NCBI GenBank assembly: GCA_038501785.1 | Contig: JBAMJR010000140.1 | Location: 3,353,501 to 3,417,500, forward strand | Source: Myoxocephalus aenaeus | Lineage: Eukaryota; Chordata; Actinopteri; Perciformes; Cottidae | Direction of reading: 5' to 3' | DNA: 64,000 nucleotides | Shown: positions 34,259-47,258 of the stretch, one piece after another | How positions within the stretch are numbered: position 1 is the stretch's first letter | Layout: each line of letters begins with the position of its first letter | The notes under the pieces: model-generated | Database searches by the model: none | What the model saw: only the letters and a program-made list of their open reading frames with translations | What the model was told of the DNA's origin: nothing | Position numbers and translations under genes: made by a program

Positions 34259-35033
34259 CTGTGAAAAAGACAAGGGAAAAGGTAAATTGTCTGGAGGGCT
34301 TATTTATGTTAAAACAACAAAAACTGAAAGCAACCCATTGGGTTAAGGATGTAAACAAATGCTATGGATATGAAAGGAGCAGCCTCAAGCAGAACGTGTA
34401 AATCATACCCGGACTTTAATTTCATGAACCTTATACATGCAGAGAAATGTGCTCATATTCGCTGCGTTCAAGGTCTGGAAAATATAATCAAGCGCACCTC
34501 ACAGGAAAATAACAGGACGAAAACGACAATGATTACATTTTCTAAAGCTTCTAAATTCTCCAAAAAAGCCAGTGTGATGCGGCAGTGATAGAGTTGGACC
34601 GGCACGCAGACATGTGGCCGACACATTAACTGTATCAGTCTCCTTTTCACCAGATATCAGTCTGTGCCGTCTAACGAGGCAATGCAGTGGAGGATGTCAT
34701 GACTTTACGGGATTCTTCTCGCACGACACAGCCACACGCACACGCAAAGGCCCGCTGGTAGCTTGAGGTGGAGTGCAGCATTGAGTGCTTTTGGGACGTC
34801 TCGTGGGTTTCAAAATAGACTTACTCGCACTAAAATGTGTGAACGATGTGCTTTATTCTATAGAAACGCTCATCGCTCCCCTGCTCCGTTATTCAAAAGG
34901 AGTAGAAACATCTACTTACTTAAGTTATAAAAATAACACAAGTGAGTCACGCTCCATCAGCTACTTATACACAGGCTATGATCTCTCTCTCCGGAGTAAA
35001 AGGCCTACCTACTACCATGCCAGAGTGTGTACA

Positions 35034-35521
35034 CACGCAATTAGCCTACGCGGCCGTGGCGTGCAGAAATGTCACATGTGCATCGGTGACGTGTGCGTTG
35101 CGTGTCGGAGGCATGTTTGCGTGTTTCTCTTATTGGCGTGCTGTCAGTGGGCATGTGGCTCACTCCAAGAGATCAGCCCTTCGCTCCGTCACTCATTGTA
35201 GCAGGCACAGATTAGTCACGCAACACACTCACACGCTATAGCCTCATTACGAAAAACTATCTAAGTATGTATGTATGTATCTTCCGATGCGTCGTATGGT
35301 CCCAACCCCCACCGAATAACCCCATTACGGCTTCCATTCCTCCCCCTTTAACCTTAACCATCTCGTGTCCTCTGTCCATCCCTCCCCCATGAACCTTCCT
35401 CCTCCTCCTCCGCCTCCTCTCCACCCTTTCTTTGTTCAACTCGGCATCGCAGGCAATCGACAACCGATTTCGTGACACTGAAAGAGTTCCCCTTCTCTTA
35501 ATTCCACTCGCAAGCACGCAA
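35034..35521. promoter_or_regulatory. Cluster of dioxin-response-element cores (TNGCGTG)
   Basis: TNGCGTG or its complement CACGCNA occurs at 35034-35040, 35057-35063, 35098-35104, 35117-35123, 35134-35140, 35217-35223 and 35515-35521. This is the AHR/ARNT core, and ahrr is a known AHR target with response elements in its own gene. Flanking bases fit the extended consensus only partly, so function is inferred. Confidence 0.4.
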
Positions 35522-35778
35522 AGCTAATGCGCCCGTTTTTTCCCTCCCCCTTCTTATCTATATATTTTGACTGGATTAACTTCTTTCACGTTTAAATCAT
35601 TCATTCCCTCCGGTTGCAACATCAGGTGTATGAGTGGAAATAAAGGCGGCAATGTGAGCGCGGTGGACTGCATTGACAGGCGGCTTCGTAAACTCATAAA
35701 TGCCAGTAATAACGTTAAGTATTTTGTCATCACCTCCGCTTGGTGCAAACACACACAAGCAAACAGACTCAGAAAGCC

Positions 35779-35788
35779 ACACACACAC

Positions 35789-35870
<82 letters not shown>

Positions 35871-35875
35871 ACACC
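35779..35875 (+). repeat. (CA)n microsatellite
   Basis: About 97 bp with rare interruptions. Confidence 0.96.
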
Positions 35876-37975
35876 ATTCGCTTCAATCACCGCAATATCA
35901 TCCAACCAGTGGAAACTAGCAGAGGGAAATGGACCTAATAAGCCTCTTTATTTTCCTCCTTCATCGCCTCGTGTATTTTTGTTTTCTCTCTTACGGCAGC
36001 TTTTGGAGAGGATGCAGCGTCAGGAAAGACAAACACACGGGATGATTAATTAACGGCACAGGCACTTCCTCTGCCGACAATACCGGCTTTATTCATCACC
36101 GCTCGCGTCTTCGGGTTTGCTTTTCTTTGCCGCTATTTTTCTCCCTGGTCCATAAAGGAAAACAGAGTGGGTAATGGTGAGGCGTTTATGTGCTCTGTGT
36201 GAGGACGGGGTGTCAAGTAAAAAGTGACAAGTAGCGGGATGTCGGTGCTGCCAAGGGGTGAGGCCGAAAGTGTTCGAGCTCCTTTAGCCGGCCCGGTCTG
36301 TCTTTCCACTTCCACGGAGTACGCGAAACGTTGAGACCACCCGCCAGATGCCGAGCTACAGTGTGATTCAATTTTGCACAACTCAAGTCACAATTGTCTC
36401 TGGACTTCAATTGGCTCAGGCGACACCTTCGAAGATTTGTTGAAATGAAAAAAATATGATGATATTACAAATAGTGACTGTGATGGAAAGAAAGAGAAGC
36501 TCGATGTGAGGAAAGACTGCGATTTAGATGTGATTGCTTTAGATTGCTGCGTGCCAAAATGATCCCTTCTAGGGCTCCTGTGAGGCTGAAAAACAAACCT
36601 TTCCCTGCTGCCTGTTGTCAGAGACACGGCAGGATCACGTTAGAAAAACAGGAGTGTGTGTGTGTGTGTGGGTTTGGGACACAGTCCACATCAATCAGGC
36701 CCTTTCTGCACCCTCTAGGGGGCGAGGTGTGTCTGTCTGTGAGGCACATGGAAGTCTCGGTCTGTTCTTCTGCATTCAACACCGTCTCCTTTCAAACCAC
36801 TTCCTCCCACTCTACCAATAATAGCCGGAAAAAAAGAGAAATATGAAGAGGAACCAGAGTAGAGAAAGAAGAAACCTCGGTAAGGAGGGAGAGCGGTGCA
36901 GGGGCCTGGGGAAGTGGGTGGCAGGATGTCTCTGTGACTAATAGTGTCACTGACATGCTTTTATTATGGGGATAATGGAGATCAAACACAGAGGAATGTC
37001 TCGCAAACGCAGAGATAAATATTTCAATGCGGTCCTGTGCATTAGATCCAAAAGATGGCATGGCATGACATTATGTTGAGGAGTGTTGCATGACTCCGAG
37101 CGCTTTAGAAATCATGAGTACAAGAGCAGCATGCATTTTGAACTGAATGGTAGGTGATACCCCGGCTCCATTCTTCAGCTCACGCTGCTATGCAGAGCAA
37201 TATGCAGCGAGGAGCAGGTAAGTGTTCATACATGGCTGCTCAGAGACACAACACCAGCTGCTGCACGGTCTTAACCTGGGACCTACTAGCCTGCATGCAA
37301 GTCCAGGCAAACAGGTGGTTGCTGCTGCTTTTTGGGTGTGTTTTTTGAGACATTTCATCACTTTATACTCAGTTTAATTCATATGTAGTGAGCAGTACTC
37401 ACGTACTGTCCTGAATATTTGTTTGACAGCCAGAGTCACCGGGATATATCGGCTATAACATACGATGAACTTAAAAGTTGTAGAATAAACTACCCAACCG
37501 TATATAACGTAGTTTTTACTTAAGTGACAATTCTAATGCAGTCATTTTAATGTATTTATATATTGCAATATTGCTACTTTTACTCAAGCAAGAGATCGGA
37601 TATTTTCCCCACCAACTGGTAAGAAGTCATTTCTTTTTTTTATCTGTCAGAGGGTTGATGTTTTGCTAATATATGAGTGACACCCAATCACATCCATAGC
37701 ACCCACATCTGCATGCAGGCTCTCCGTCTCCCTGCTTGGCGGCAGCATGGGTGCCATCTCTTGGCCGCTGACCCTCCGCTGTGTTTGTTGGCTTGTAAAG
37801 AAAAGCTCCGGACCTGAACATGCGCGCTGCACAGCAGTCCCTCCCCTTCCACAAGGCTTGCGTGAGTAGAGAGAGCAGTGTGTGCGCATATGTGTGTGTG
37901 TGTGTGTTGAGGTCGGGTTGGCTTACAGCCACTTCCTTTGCCTATTCCCGCCCCCTTCCCTCAGCGCTCTTCTTC

Positions 37976-37979
<4 letters not shown>

Positions 37980-38006
<27 letters not shown>

Positions 38007-38046
38007 GCAGGCACAGGAAATCCACAGCAGAGAGAGCAGCAGCACC

Positions 38047-38129
<83 letters not shown>

Positions 38130-38144
38130 GGAGAGAGAGAGAGA
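37980..38144 (+). repeat. (CT)n, (CA)n and (GA)n microsatellite cluster
   Basis: CT run at about 37980-38007, CA run at 38047-38126, then a short GA run to 38144. Confidence 0.95.
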
Positions 38145-38601
38145 AGTTGGCCGATCAAGGGCTGGTTGTCACGCGAGCGAGCCGTCTGTCAATCTACCCC
38201 CCCTCCTCCTGACAGAGGGCTGGCGGCCGGCCAAGGCCTTGCGTGCAAGCCGGCGAGCCACATTAGCCCATAAAGAATTTCATAATAGCAACAGCTGTTA
38301 AATATTGATGACTGCTGGCAAGCGCTCAATGGCGCTCCGCAAAAAGGTTAAGCCTGCACTGTAATGGAAGCTAATACTTCATTATGCCAGAGATCAAATG
38401 TCCGGATCTTGGCCTGTCCAAATCCAACTCTTACCGTTTCAACTTTTTTCTTCTTCTTGTTTTTGCAATGTGGCAAAGAGAAAGAAGAAGAAGAAGAAGA
38501 AGAAAAATGATTCACTGAAAGAAAGATTTTGGCGCTTTCATATTTTGGTGAAGATAAACAGCAGCTTTTTCCACTTGGTTCCTACCGTTCCACTTGGATA
38601 A

Positions 38602-38688
38602 GTAGAAACAGTATGCATTAAAATTTCAATCACCCTTGATAGCAATATTAATATTGGATTGAGGTCTCTAATCTCCCCGATATTGTTT
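38602..38688 (+). repeat. Source segment A of a templated insertion
   Basis: This 87 bp segment (GTAGAAACAGTATGCATTAA to TATTGTTT) recurs at 40755-40841 with a single mismatch. Confidence 0.93.
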
Positions 38689-39203
38689 TGGACGAGAATG
38701 TTTTCCACTGTGACATATAAGATTACATTTGGAGGGAGGGACTGCCAGGGTTTAAAGCAGTTAGTTCCCTTTTGTTCACAAAGCCACATTTACAAAAAGG
38801 ACTTTTCTTGGCGGCCGGACAGGAATCAGGAATATGCATCTTTCAGAGGAGATCACAACGTTCAGTGAGGGATTTTTGAGAGTAGTGTGCATGTGGAGCT
38901 GAGCTGAGGAAGGGAAAAATAAATAAAAAATAGAACATAAACAGTAGCCGCGACGCCGAAGTGAAGGGGAAGTGATATTACATTATTACTACAAAGCAAA
39001 TGGGATCACACAGATTGGAGGTTGGGTATGCAAAAGTCGATTGTTTTCTACTTCTCTGTTTTGGTTGGCAAACAGTCACACGGCGCTGCACAGGAGTGAT
39101 CTGTCTCCGCACATGAGCCCTTGGGCAAAACAGAACTGTGTGTACTGCTACTGTATGTGGCTTCACGACACGGCGCATCATAAAACTGGCGCCATGCACT
39201 CTC

Positions 39204-39235
<32 letters not shown>

Positions 39236-39545
39236 TGCACGCACGCACACTGGAAGACTGTTGTTGTTCTATAAATAGAGAACATGATTGTGGCCCACAT
39301 GTTTTATGTGAGCGTGGTGTTTGTCAGCAGAGAAAATTCTGATGAACCCATTGAAAGAGTGTGTAGCCAGCACAAGGGTTGTCTAAACACTCCTAAATTT
39401 GCCTTGTCAAGATTTGGGAAAATGCACCGCAACATAAGGTCAACGCGGTACAATATTTATACAGACAATTAGAAAAACTAACAGAATGCAAATGGATGGA
39501 GGCCCGGGGAGGATGTGGCTCAGCGTGAAACGATGTGCTCCCCGC

Positions 39546-39547
<2 letters not shown>

Positions 39548-39605
<58 letters not shown>
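39548..39605 (+). repeat. (CA)n microsatellite
   Basis: About 29 CA units. Confidence 0.96.
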
Positions 39606-39608
<3 letters not shown>

Positions 39609-40506
39609 CACGGGCTGTGTTGCGTGAGATGAGCCAGTTATGCAGGAAAGCTTTTTAATTTGACTGTAAATGAGCGCAAGAGTGTATTCGCTAATTGAAG
39701 ATAACAAGACGCTACAGTTTCCCGGCCGTTGCCAGGGATCTGACACGTTCCACCAGGACAAACGTCGGCCCTGGCCTTCAGTCTGCTCAGCGGGGGTGAA
39801 CTCAGGATACGGACTCCCTCCTGAGTCACACACATATCCGAGCAGCCTGGAGGCCCAATGACAACACACGTGTATGATCACATGTACAGTTCGCAGTTGC
39901 AGAACACAAACACAGGCAGTGGAAGTATATTCTGCGGGAGTCGAGGGGGGGGGGACTCCATTGTTAGGCCTGATCTCCACTCCCCTATGCGTCTATATTT
40001 ATCACAAACTTCCTCTGATTGGCTCGTTCAAATAGAGATATCAAGAATTTCCCTCTGGGGGACCGCAGTGTCCGTGGCACACTTGGACTTTTGAAAACTT
40101 GGGAAAACTGTTGACGCACTTTCGACCAAGCCGAAGCTCGAAAAGCAAAACACATTCATTTTTAGATCCTTGGTGTAAAGTACGTTGTTGTTGTTTTTCT
40201 TCTTCTTCTGGTTGGCCAACTGTAAAATTGATAGAAATAACTGATACATTTCTCAAGCAGAAATGTGACAAAATGATGGAATCTCTGTGTCATGTGTGCA
40301 GATCTGAGATGCACACTGCATCACTGTAAGAGGCACCAGCTCCTGCATGCGTGTTTGTGTTGACGCGGTTACTCTATAAATAGCTTTTCCTTGGATTCCT
40401 GTTTTGATGAGGACGGCTGTGGCTTGTTGCTCTCTCAAGGAGTTGGCGGTTAATAAAATTTGCATTCAGGAACCCCACCTGGCCACAATAAAGCGCAAGC
40501 CTTCTA

Positions 40507-40581
40507 TTTCCGTGCTCGCAGACAATCTCCGTTTTCACGAGCAGCCTGAGATTCAAGGGCTCGAGATGAACGCCATGAAGT
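40507..40581 (+). repeat. Source segment B of a templated insertion
   Basis: This 75 bp segment (TTTCCGTGCTCGCAGACAAT to GCCATGAAGT) recurs exactly at 40839-40913. Confidence 0.93.
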
Positions 40582-40755
40582 TTATGTGAACGTTTTGCTG
40601 GTTGCTGTGAAGCCCATCGCGCTGATTTTGAGTTTAATTAGCGACGCATTTGAAACGAAAACCTCTCGTGCTTCATAAACAAACAAGGAGCATGGAACCA
40701 GATGTGCCATGAAAGGTGGATTCAAAGTGTTTTTAAATTAGTTAAATATGATTGG

Positions 40756-40934
40756 TAGAAACAGTATGCATTAAAATTTCAATCACCCTTGATACCAATA
40801 TTAATATTGGATTGAGGTCTCTAATCTCCCCGATATTGTTTCCGTGCTCGCAGACAATCTCCGTTTTCACGAGCAGCCTGAGATTCAAGGGCTCGAGATG
40901 AACGCCATGAAGTATGATTGATAAATATGATTGG
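40756..40934 (+). repeat. Composite insertion copied from two nearby segments
   Basis: Copy A (40755-40841) joins copy B (40839-40913) through a 3 bp TTT overlap. Both are in the same orientation as their sources about 2.15 kb and 0.33 kb away. The 13-mer TAAATATGATTGG lies at both ends (40743-40755 and 40922-40934). Removing 40756-40934 leaves one copy of the 13-mer. The pattern fits replication template switching or patch repair. Confidence 0.88.
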
Positions 40935-40965
40935 AATTGCAGAGGGGGAAAGAGTGAAGTATTTT

Positions 40966-40991
40966 GGGGGGGGGGGGGGGGGGGGGGGGGG
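40966..40991 (+). repeat. Poly(G) tract
   Basis: 26 consecutive G, about 30 bases beyond the composite insertion. Confidence 0.9.
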
Positions 40992-42393
40992 TCCTCATAA
41001 ATTGAGCTATTTAGGTCCAGGCCTTGGTCCAAGAAGTCTACTTCATCAAAATCTAGACTGTAACAAAGTCGCTGGCTTCCAATGTACAGAATAAACGACC
41101 ATAAAGGGTTTATTATATAGCTCACTCATTTCACTCCGTCTGTCCTACATTGAGTTTTTCATTCGGAAAAAAAAGCACCAGTGCGCCTCTGCTTATTCAT
41201 CCTGAAAAAGGGAATTCTGAACAACAACTCAGGGAATAATTATTAGTTCTCTACCCCTGTGTTTCAGTCTGCATTCCTGCAGGAGAGGGGAAGAGGGCAA
41301 AAGAAAGGCGGAGAGCAGAGCGAAGGTTACAGTCTGCAGCGCCGCTGGTTCCCCGCGTTGCGTGCCAACTAGTGTCACTGGCGTTATTCACAATAACAGG
41401 GAGAAAGGAGCACAGCAAGCCTCAGATTATCCCTCTTGTATTTGTATTCTCCTCCCTGCTGGCCAGTCAAAAGCAATCATCGCTTGCTTTGCGGTCACAA
41501 CGGAACACTCAACAGGTTTTCTGAAGAGCCACACCTTTCATGATTTCTTTTTTGATCCTGTTAGCATTTATTTATTTTTTAAACATCCATGCAGCCACTC
41601 CATAACACGAAGGTAATCTGTTAAAAAGATGATGGCACTGTTTAGGCCCATTGAGGCAAATAATAACGGACAGATGGTCCCTCGGGCTGAATCCATATGG
41701 GAGGGAAACTACGCTAATGCTGCTGCGGCACGCAATGCTAAACGAATGCTAACCGCGGAGCACTTTTTTACGACAGCAACAAGTTGTGCTCATTTGCGGG
41801 GCTTGCACTCAAGAGAGGCATCGTTTTAGTGGAGGAAACGTGAGTACAAAGTGGCTGACATAATGCACTAATGAGAAGAGTTGTACTGAGTCCAATAGCA
41901 GAGCGGAAAGAAAAGAGTATAAAAGTACTTTTATGGTACTTCGCTGAAACTCTGCGGGAGCAAAATGTCACTGTCCTAGAAAAAAAAGAAACATTGTTTT
42001 TTAAACTGTGTGACAATGCATGTGATCTAATCCAATGGGATTTTAAATGCTTCATTTTGTCTGAGAGGAAGGAGAAGTTTCTCAACCCATAAAGCGGCGT
42101 GTAATCCTTCCTTGACACGAATCAAAACCGCACAATTTGGCGATACGTGGTTTCCTTTCAAAGGGGAACAACAAGTTAAAAGATATGTTGAGATATAGTA
42201 CGACTGTGAATCCACACCGAAACGACACGAACCCATGCACCAACACACAGGAAGGCCCACCGATGTGTAATTAGATTGATGTGAGGCGGTTAATGTGGGC
42301 CGGGGTCAAGTGATAGCCATGATGCCGACCATGCTTTATGCATGAAAGCCATTTACCTTGTCAGTCAGTCGACACTATCAGAGGTGTTATGTA

Positions 42394-42396
<3 letters not shown>

Positions 42397-42471
<75 letters not shown>
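42397..42471 (+). repeat. (GT)n microsatellite
   Basis: About 37 GT units, ending 26 bases before the target duplication of the next hAT element. Confidence 0.97.
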
Positions 42472-42472
<1 letters not shown>

Positions 42473-42497
42473 ACCAGAGCCATCTGTGAGGCAGGTA

Positions 42498-43393
42498 ATC
42501 TAGAGCAGTGGTTCTCAACTGGTCTGGCTCCGGGACCCACTATCATCCCTGAATGACAAGCCGCGACCCAAATCGAGGAACATTCTCAACTTCTCCAATG
42601 TATTTAATGAAAAGATGGTGCAGTTTGAACCTGAGATAGTACAGAATATGTATGCTAACACAAAAACAAGTTTAATAACCAAAACGAGCAGCTGGTGGCG
42701 ATGATAGAGAGGGAACTATTCCCTTTTACACTCAATTAGCTGCATTTTAATTAAAAAACTAAAACTGCATCTTCAGGACACGAGGTATTACAACATATAT
42801 AACAATTCAGAATCTTCAGCTATTTTTAAACAGACTCTACAGCTTTCATGCACAAACAGTCCAACAACTAAGAAGTAGTTTCAAAAAGACTGAAATGACC
42901 TAACTTTAACTGAGAACACACACTCACCGAATCTATGACAAACACTTTACTGTGGAACACGTCACTGTGTTGAGGAGCAGCTTTTCCACTAACTCAAAAT
43001 GAATTAAACAAAAGTGGAATTCAAAAGTATTCATATATACAACATTAACTTCTCTTGTGATTACCTCATCATTAAATACTGAAAAACATTGTGCTTTACA
43101 GAAAATTAAGCAGCACTCAATTCTCCTCCCAACCCCAGAGTTTTTTCCTGTCATGCAGGCAGCGCCATCAGTTGTCAATGTTATATTCAGTAGGTGGTTT
43201 AATTTAATTATCCTAAAAACCCAGAGTCTCCCTCATATCAGGATGGTTTGACCCAACCTGGCCCACGCTGCTGAAAACATGGAGGGACAAGTGCAAAACC
43301 AGTTGAAACCAGAGCCGGCAAAATAACGACACTCCGCTGCATAAAAAAGTCCTTTCAAAATAAAACCACAGGATGAGAATCACTGATCTAGAG
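42498..43393. mobile_element. hAT transposon remnant with 8 bp target duplication
   Basis: The element is 42506-43385 (880 bp), from CAGTGGTTCTCAAC to GATGAGAATCACTG, with inverted termini. ATCTAGAG flanks it exactly at 42498-42505 and 43386-43393. On the minus strand, 43178-42933 encodes TTDGAACMTGKNSGV, resembling the TDGA-x-x-M-x-G motif of hAT transposases (ZBED5/SCAND3-type). The rest of the transposase is lost. Confidence 0.9.
42933..43178 (-). pseudogene. hAT transposase fragment
   Basis: An 81-codon open stretch starting TTDGAACMTGKNSGVGRRIE. Only the catalytic-core-like TDGA motif is recognisable; the remainder is degraded. It lies wholly inside the delimited hAT element. Confidence 0.6.
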
Positions 43394-44594
43394 CAATAGC
43401 ATAGTGTAGTATGTACGATATTTCTCTCCAGCTCTCTCTCCACATACAAACAGTCACATTTCAATTTAAGTTTAAGAGCCTATCTTTTGGTAAAAAATAA
43501 TAATCCCAAAACAGTATTTTTGGTACAGTTTCAGCCTCATTTGATCTTCCCGTCTCCTGTGTCTCTCACCAACAATTTGGCCTCTGACGGAGGCAACACG
43601 CTGACCGTAACCGTAATCTGATTATCCGTCTCCTAACACCTCGTCCCTGTGTTGCAGGGTATTAGATCGCAGAAACATCCCAGAGGCATCTCAGCGCTTG
43701 CGTCAAAACATCACACATGATGTTGCCCGTGAGAAGACAATTTTAAGGATTCATTAAAAAAAAAAATAGGCGAAAAACTGATTTACAACCAACTCAACCT
43801 CAACGAGCGTTGGAGTTTAACGTTGACTTTTAATACCGTGTTTAAAAGCACCGAACGCGAGGACAAGGTGTTAGCTACTGGCAGCTTCTCGTAAACAAAA
43901 GCATCAGCTTTCCAAAAAAATGGAGACGTGAGCTCTGGGAGCACAGTTGAAAATAGCCGAGGTGAGCCCAGCGAGGTATCCTTCATCGGGTCTGGACATA
44001 TCGTGACTGTCCACTTCACATTCTCCCATCTGTGCCCCTTGCATGTCACCACAACACTAATCTAAGCCTGTTTACACTAACAGTGTTTGCTCCGATCACT
44101 TCATTTGGCTCATGGGAGGGAGAGGACATATACCCCCTGTGCAGCAGGCGATATACGTGTGGTTGTGTGTGTTTGAGGGCAGGATATAGACGGAGGCGGG
44201 GGGGCATGATGGGGACTGATGGTGAGATCACGCAAGCTTGCTAAAAGAGGCAAAGTCAGGAGAGAGTCACGCATGGCGGGGCTTTGCTGTGGATGCCACT
44301 CAGTCGCCACTGTACTTCCTGGCATCTGGTGTTGGCGTGTTGCTGCGAGTGTATTTATGTATGTTGTGTTTAATTCCCAACCAACTGACAAGATTTTCTG
44401 AGGGTAAACAAACACCGACTTGTCTGCCCTCCCCAAACAGGCTGTCGCTCTGAATCGGAAGACAATTTTTCTCACTTTGCACGCAGGGCTGCCGACTGAA
44501 GCCCAACACGCCCTTTCGAGGGAACATGCAACCCACTGCTCAACCTGTAAAACAGCTACTTCTGGAGGAGCTTTGTCCAGTGTGAGAACAAAAC

Positions 44595-44634
44595 CCCGAT
44601 GATGTCACAGTGATGACATCATTGGGGGTATCTC
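44595..44634. repeat. Short palindrome around TGATGTCA / TGATGACATCA
   Basis: CCCGATGATGTCACAGTGAT followed by GACATCATTGGGG forms an imperfect hairpin of about 15 bp per arm. Similar hairpins occur in dispersed fish repeats; no larger element was delimited. Confidence 0.4.
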
Positions 44635-46729
44635 AGCTGGGGTTTTCTAACAAAAAGTAACCTGGGATACAAACTGGAGGTCTAAAAAAAAAGATGCGCT
44701 TCAACTTCATGATGGGAAATGTAGGATTCAGCGTTTTGAAGCTTGACTCACAGCTTGACCCAATTTTGTCTTTATATGTGTCTCTTCAGAGGGCCCGAAT
44801 ACCCCTTTAATCAAAATGGTTCGTCTGGTTTCGTGAGGCCTTAGTTGTGTAAAAAGGTTCAGCTTGAGCTTATGACACAGTATTCGTTTGTGTGTTTCGC
44901 CCCGGAGATGATCTCATCAACATGTGCTTAAAGATGGGACTCTGCTTGTCACGGAAGCAAAGTCGGAAGCACGGGTCAGTCCAATTTACATATATAACTT
45001 TAGGTTTTGGGCCATTTTCATGGAAAATAAAGTTTTTTTCAGAAATAAATTCTGGTCGAGCATTTAAACAACATTAAGACCATTATAGGAAAATCTCCTA
45101 AATGTTCCTACTTCTTTAAATGTCTGATTGCTGCGGGATTTTTACTTTGTAGAAAGCTGCAGATGGTGAAGAGCAACGCTGCAATGCCGAGGCATAAATG
45201 TGGAAAAAGTTTCAGGGCAAGGTTCGCCGGCTAATTTGATTTACGTCAATAGTAGGTACCATCCAGTCATTTTATAATTTGTTAGGATTTACATTACTTA
45301 TAAAGACAGCCGCTTACAAAACCATGGATGAAATGCAAGATGAGATCATGTGCATCTGATATTTGTTTTCAAGCTGGAGATAGAGATGTAATCAAACAGG
45401 AACACTGTTGCGTGCATGTACCCGTCAACTCTTCAAAACCAAAAACGGTTAGAGCACAGAGTCCTGGCGTGACTAATGGACGTTCGGTTCTGCAAAATAT
45501 TCCATTTAACGAGCAGGAGGACCTAAAAGGACAAGATTCAGAGAGGCTCAAGGGGAAATTCTTCCAGTTATGCTGAACATCAGGACCTAACGCGCGGCAC
45601 GCTTCTCAAACTACCCGCGCAATTATCGCCTCCGCACTAATGAACCTCACTTTACACCGTGTGTCGGTAAACCACCATTCGGGCCCGGCAGCACATAAAC
45701 TTCCCCTTCGGCTCTCGTGTCGCCCTACAGCTGAGACCTGTGGGCAACACCGCTGGACCGGGGCCCGCTCCCGCAGATCTGAGCCTCCAAGTTCTGTTTT
45801 CATGCTGATGCTTTGCGAAGAAAGTCTCTTCCACCTCAAGTGCCCGGACATGAAATTAAAATCAAAGGCTGTTTAATACAACTTGTGCGCCTAACAGAGT
45901 GGCATCTACTTCCAAACATCTATTCACATGTTCTTTTCTACTCTCTGATGACCAGATTTCCTCCTAAAAATCATCCAATTTCCGTCGAATCACATCTAAC
46001 TGCTGTACTGAGTGAGATGCGAGACGGCAGCTTTTATGAGTCTTGGTTCCACCGGACATTAAATAAAATGGACGATTTGAAGTGTTGTGAAGGCCGATAA
46101 TATTTTTTCCCTCCATAAACACAGCATGGGATTTCCAGGAGGAGAATCCGCCACGGAGACACCTCAAACCAAATGTGTCTGAGGTAGAAGTGCAGAACAT
46201 GTGTTTGTGGAGCGGCGCTGCACTGCACTGCATGCAGGCCTGTCCTCCAGTATGTTCTGCTTGCAGCTGAAGTCTGATTTAAGAGCGGGACCGCAGAAAT
46301 TCCTCCGCAATGGCTTCAGGATGTCTCCGGAATAACAGTAATATCTCTGATTTGGGAAAGTATGAGCTGCTCAAAAACACTGCTGTGTCACTGTGGCCGA
46401 CTCACGCGAGGCGAGGCATTCCTCTTCCCCCTCTATTGCATAAGGAATTCCTAAATTGTGGCTCGGTTTCTGTTTTTTTACTCAACGGTTCTGTTGTGAA
46501 ATCCGGTGGGATCTCATTCCAGCTGAATAAACCAAACAATGGCCAGAAGTTGCATGATAATTTACAATTACATATTATTAATACACCATTTGAATTGATT
46601 CTAAAAGTAATAAAAAAGTAAGAGTGATTTTGGTGGATTACTATTTGAGTGTCCCGTCATCGTAATGCTGTTGAGAGAAGTTGTCACATCGCTCCAGATC
46701 CTGATCCACTTACAGTTAAGAATGCATGT

Positions 46730-46766
<37 letters not shown>

Positions 46767-46931
46767 GTAAAAACATGGACACAAATCCAATTTAGTCAGT
46801 GAGCGATGCGGTGTCTTGCTCAAGGACACTTCAACAGGACACACAGCTGCTGCTGGGTTTGCACCGTCCATTTGAGAGGCCAGTCTCCCGTTACACACAC
46901 TCTGCGCGCACACACACACACACACACACAA
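46730..46931 (+). repeat. Two (CA)n microsatellites
   Basis: CA tracts at about 46730-46764 and 46909-46930. Confidence 0.93.
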
Positions 46932-47258
46932 AATAAACACAGCAAATACCCACATCCTCCTCACCCGACAACAGTGCTGCAACTGTTCCTCATGTGACAG
47001 GAGGGGGGTGAGCTGAGGGAGTGGCGAGGAATAGCGTGCGAAGACCTAATACAATGTTTCAACCCCAGATGGGTCACATCAGTAGCCCGCAATCAACCAA
47101 TTTGGCCCTGCCAAGTTTACACGCTTTACATGTCAAAAGGGACGGGACGGGGGAAGAGAGAGAAACCGGTTTCTTCTTTTTTTCTCCCCCCCTCCAAACT
47201 CCTTTTTATTGCCTGCCACAGCTTATAATTATTAATTACTGTGACTGTATTTTCCATT

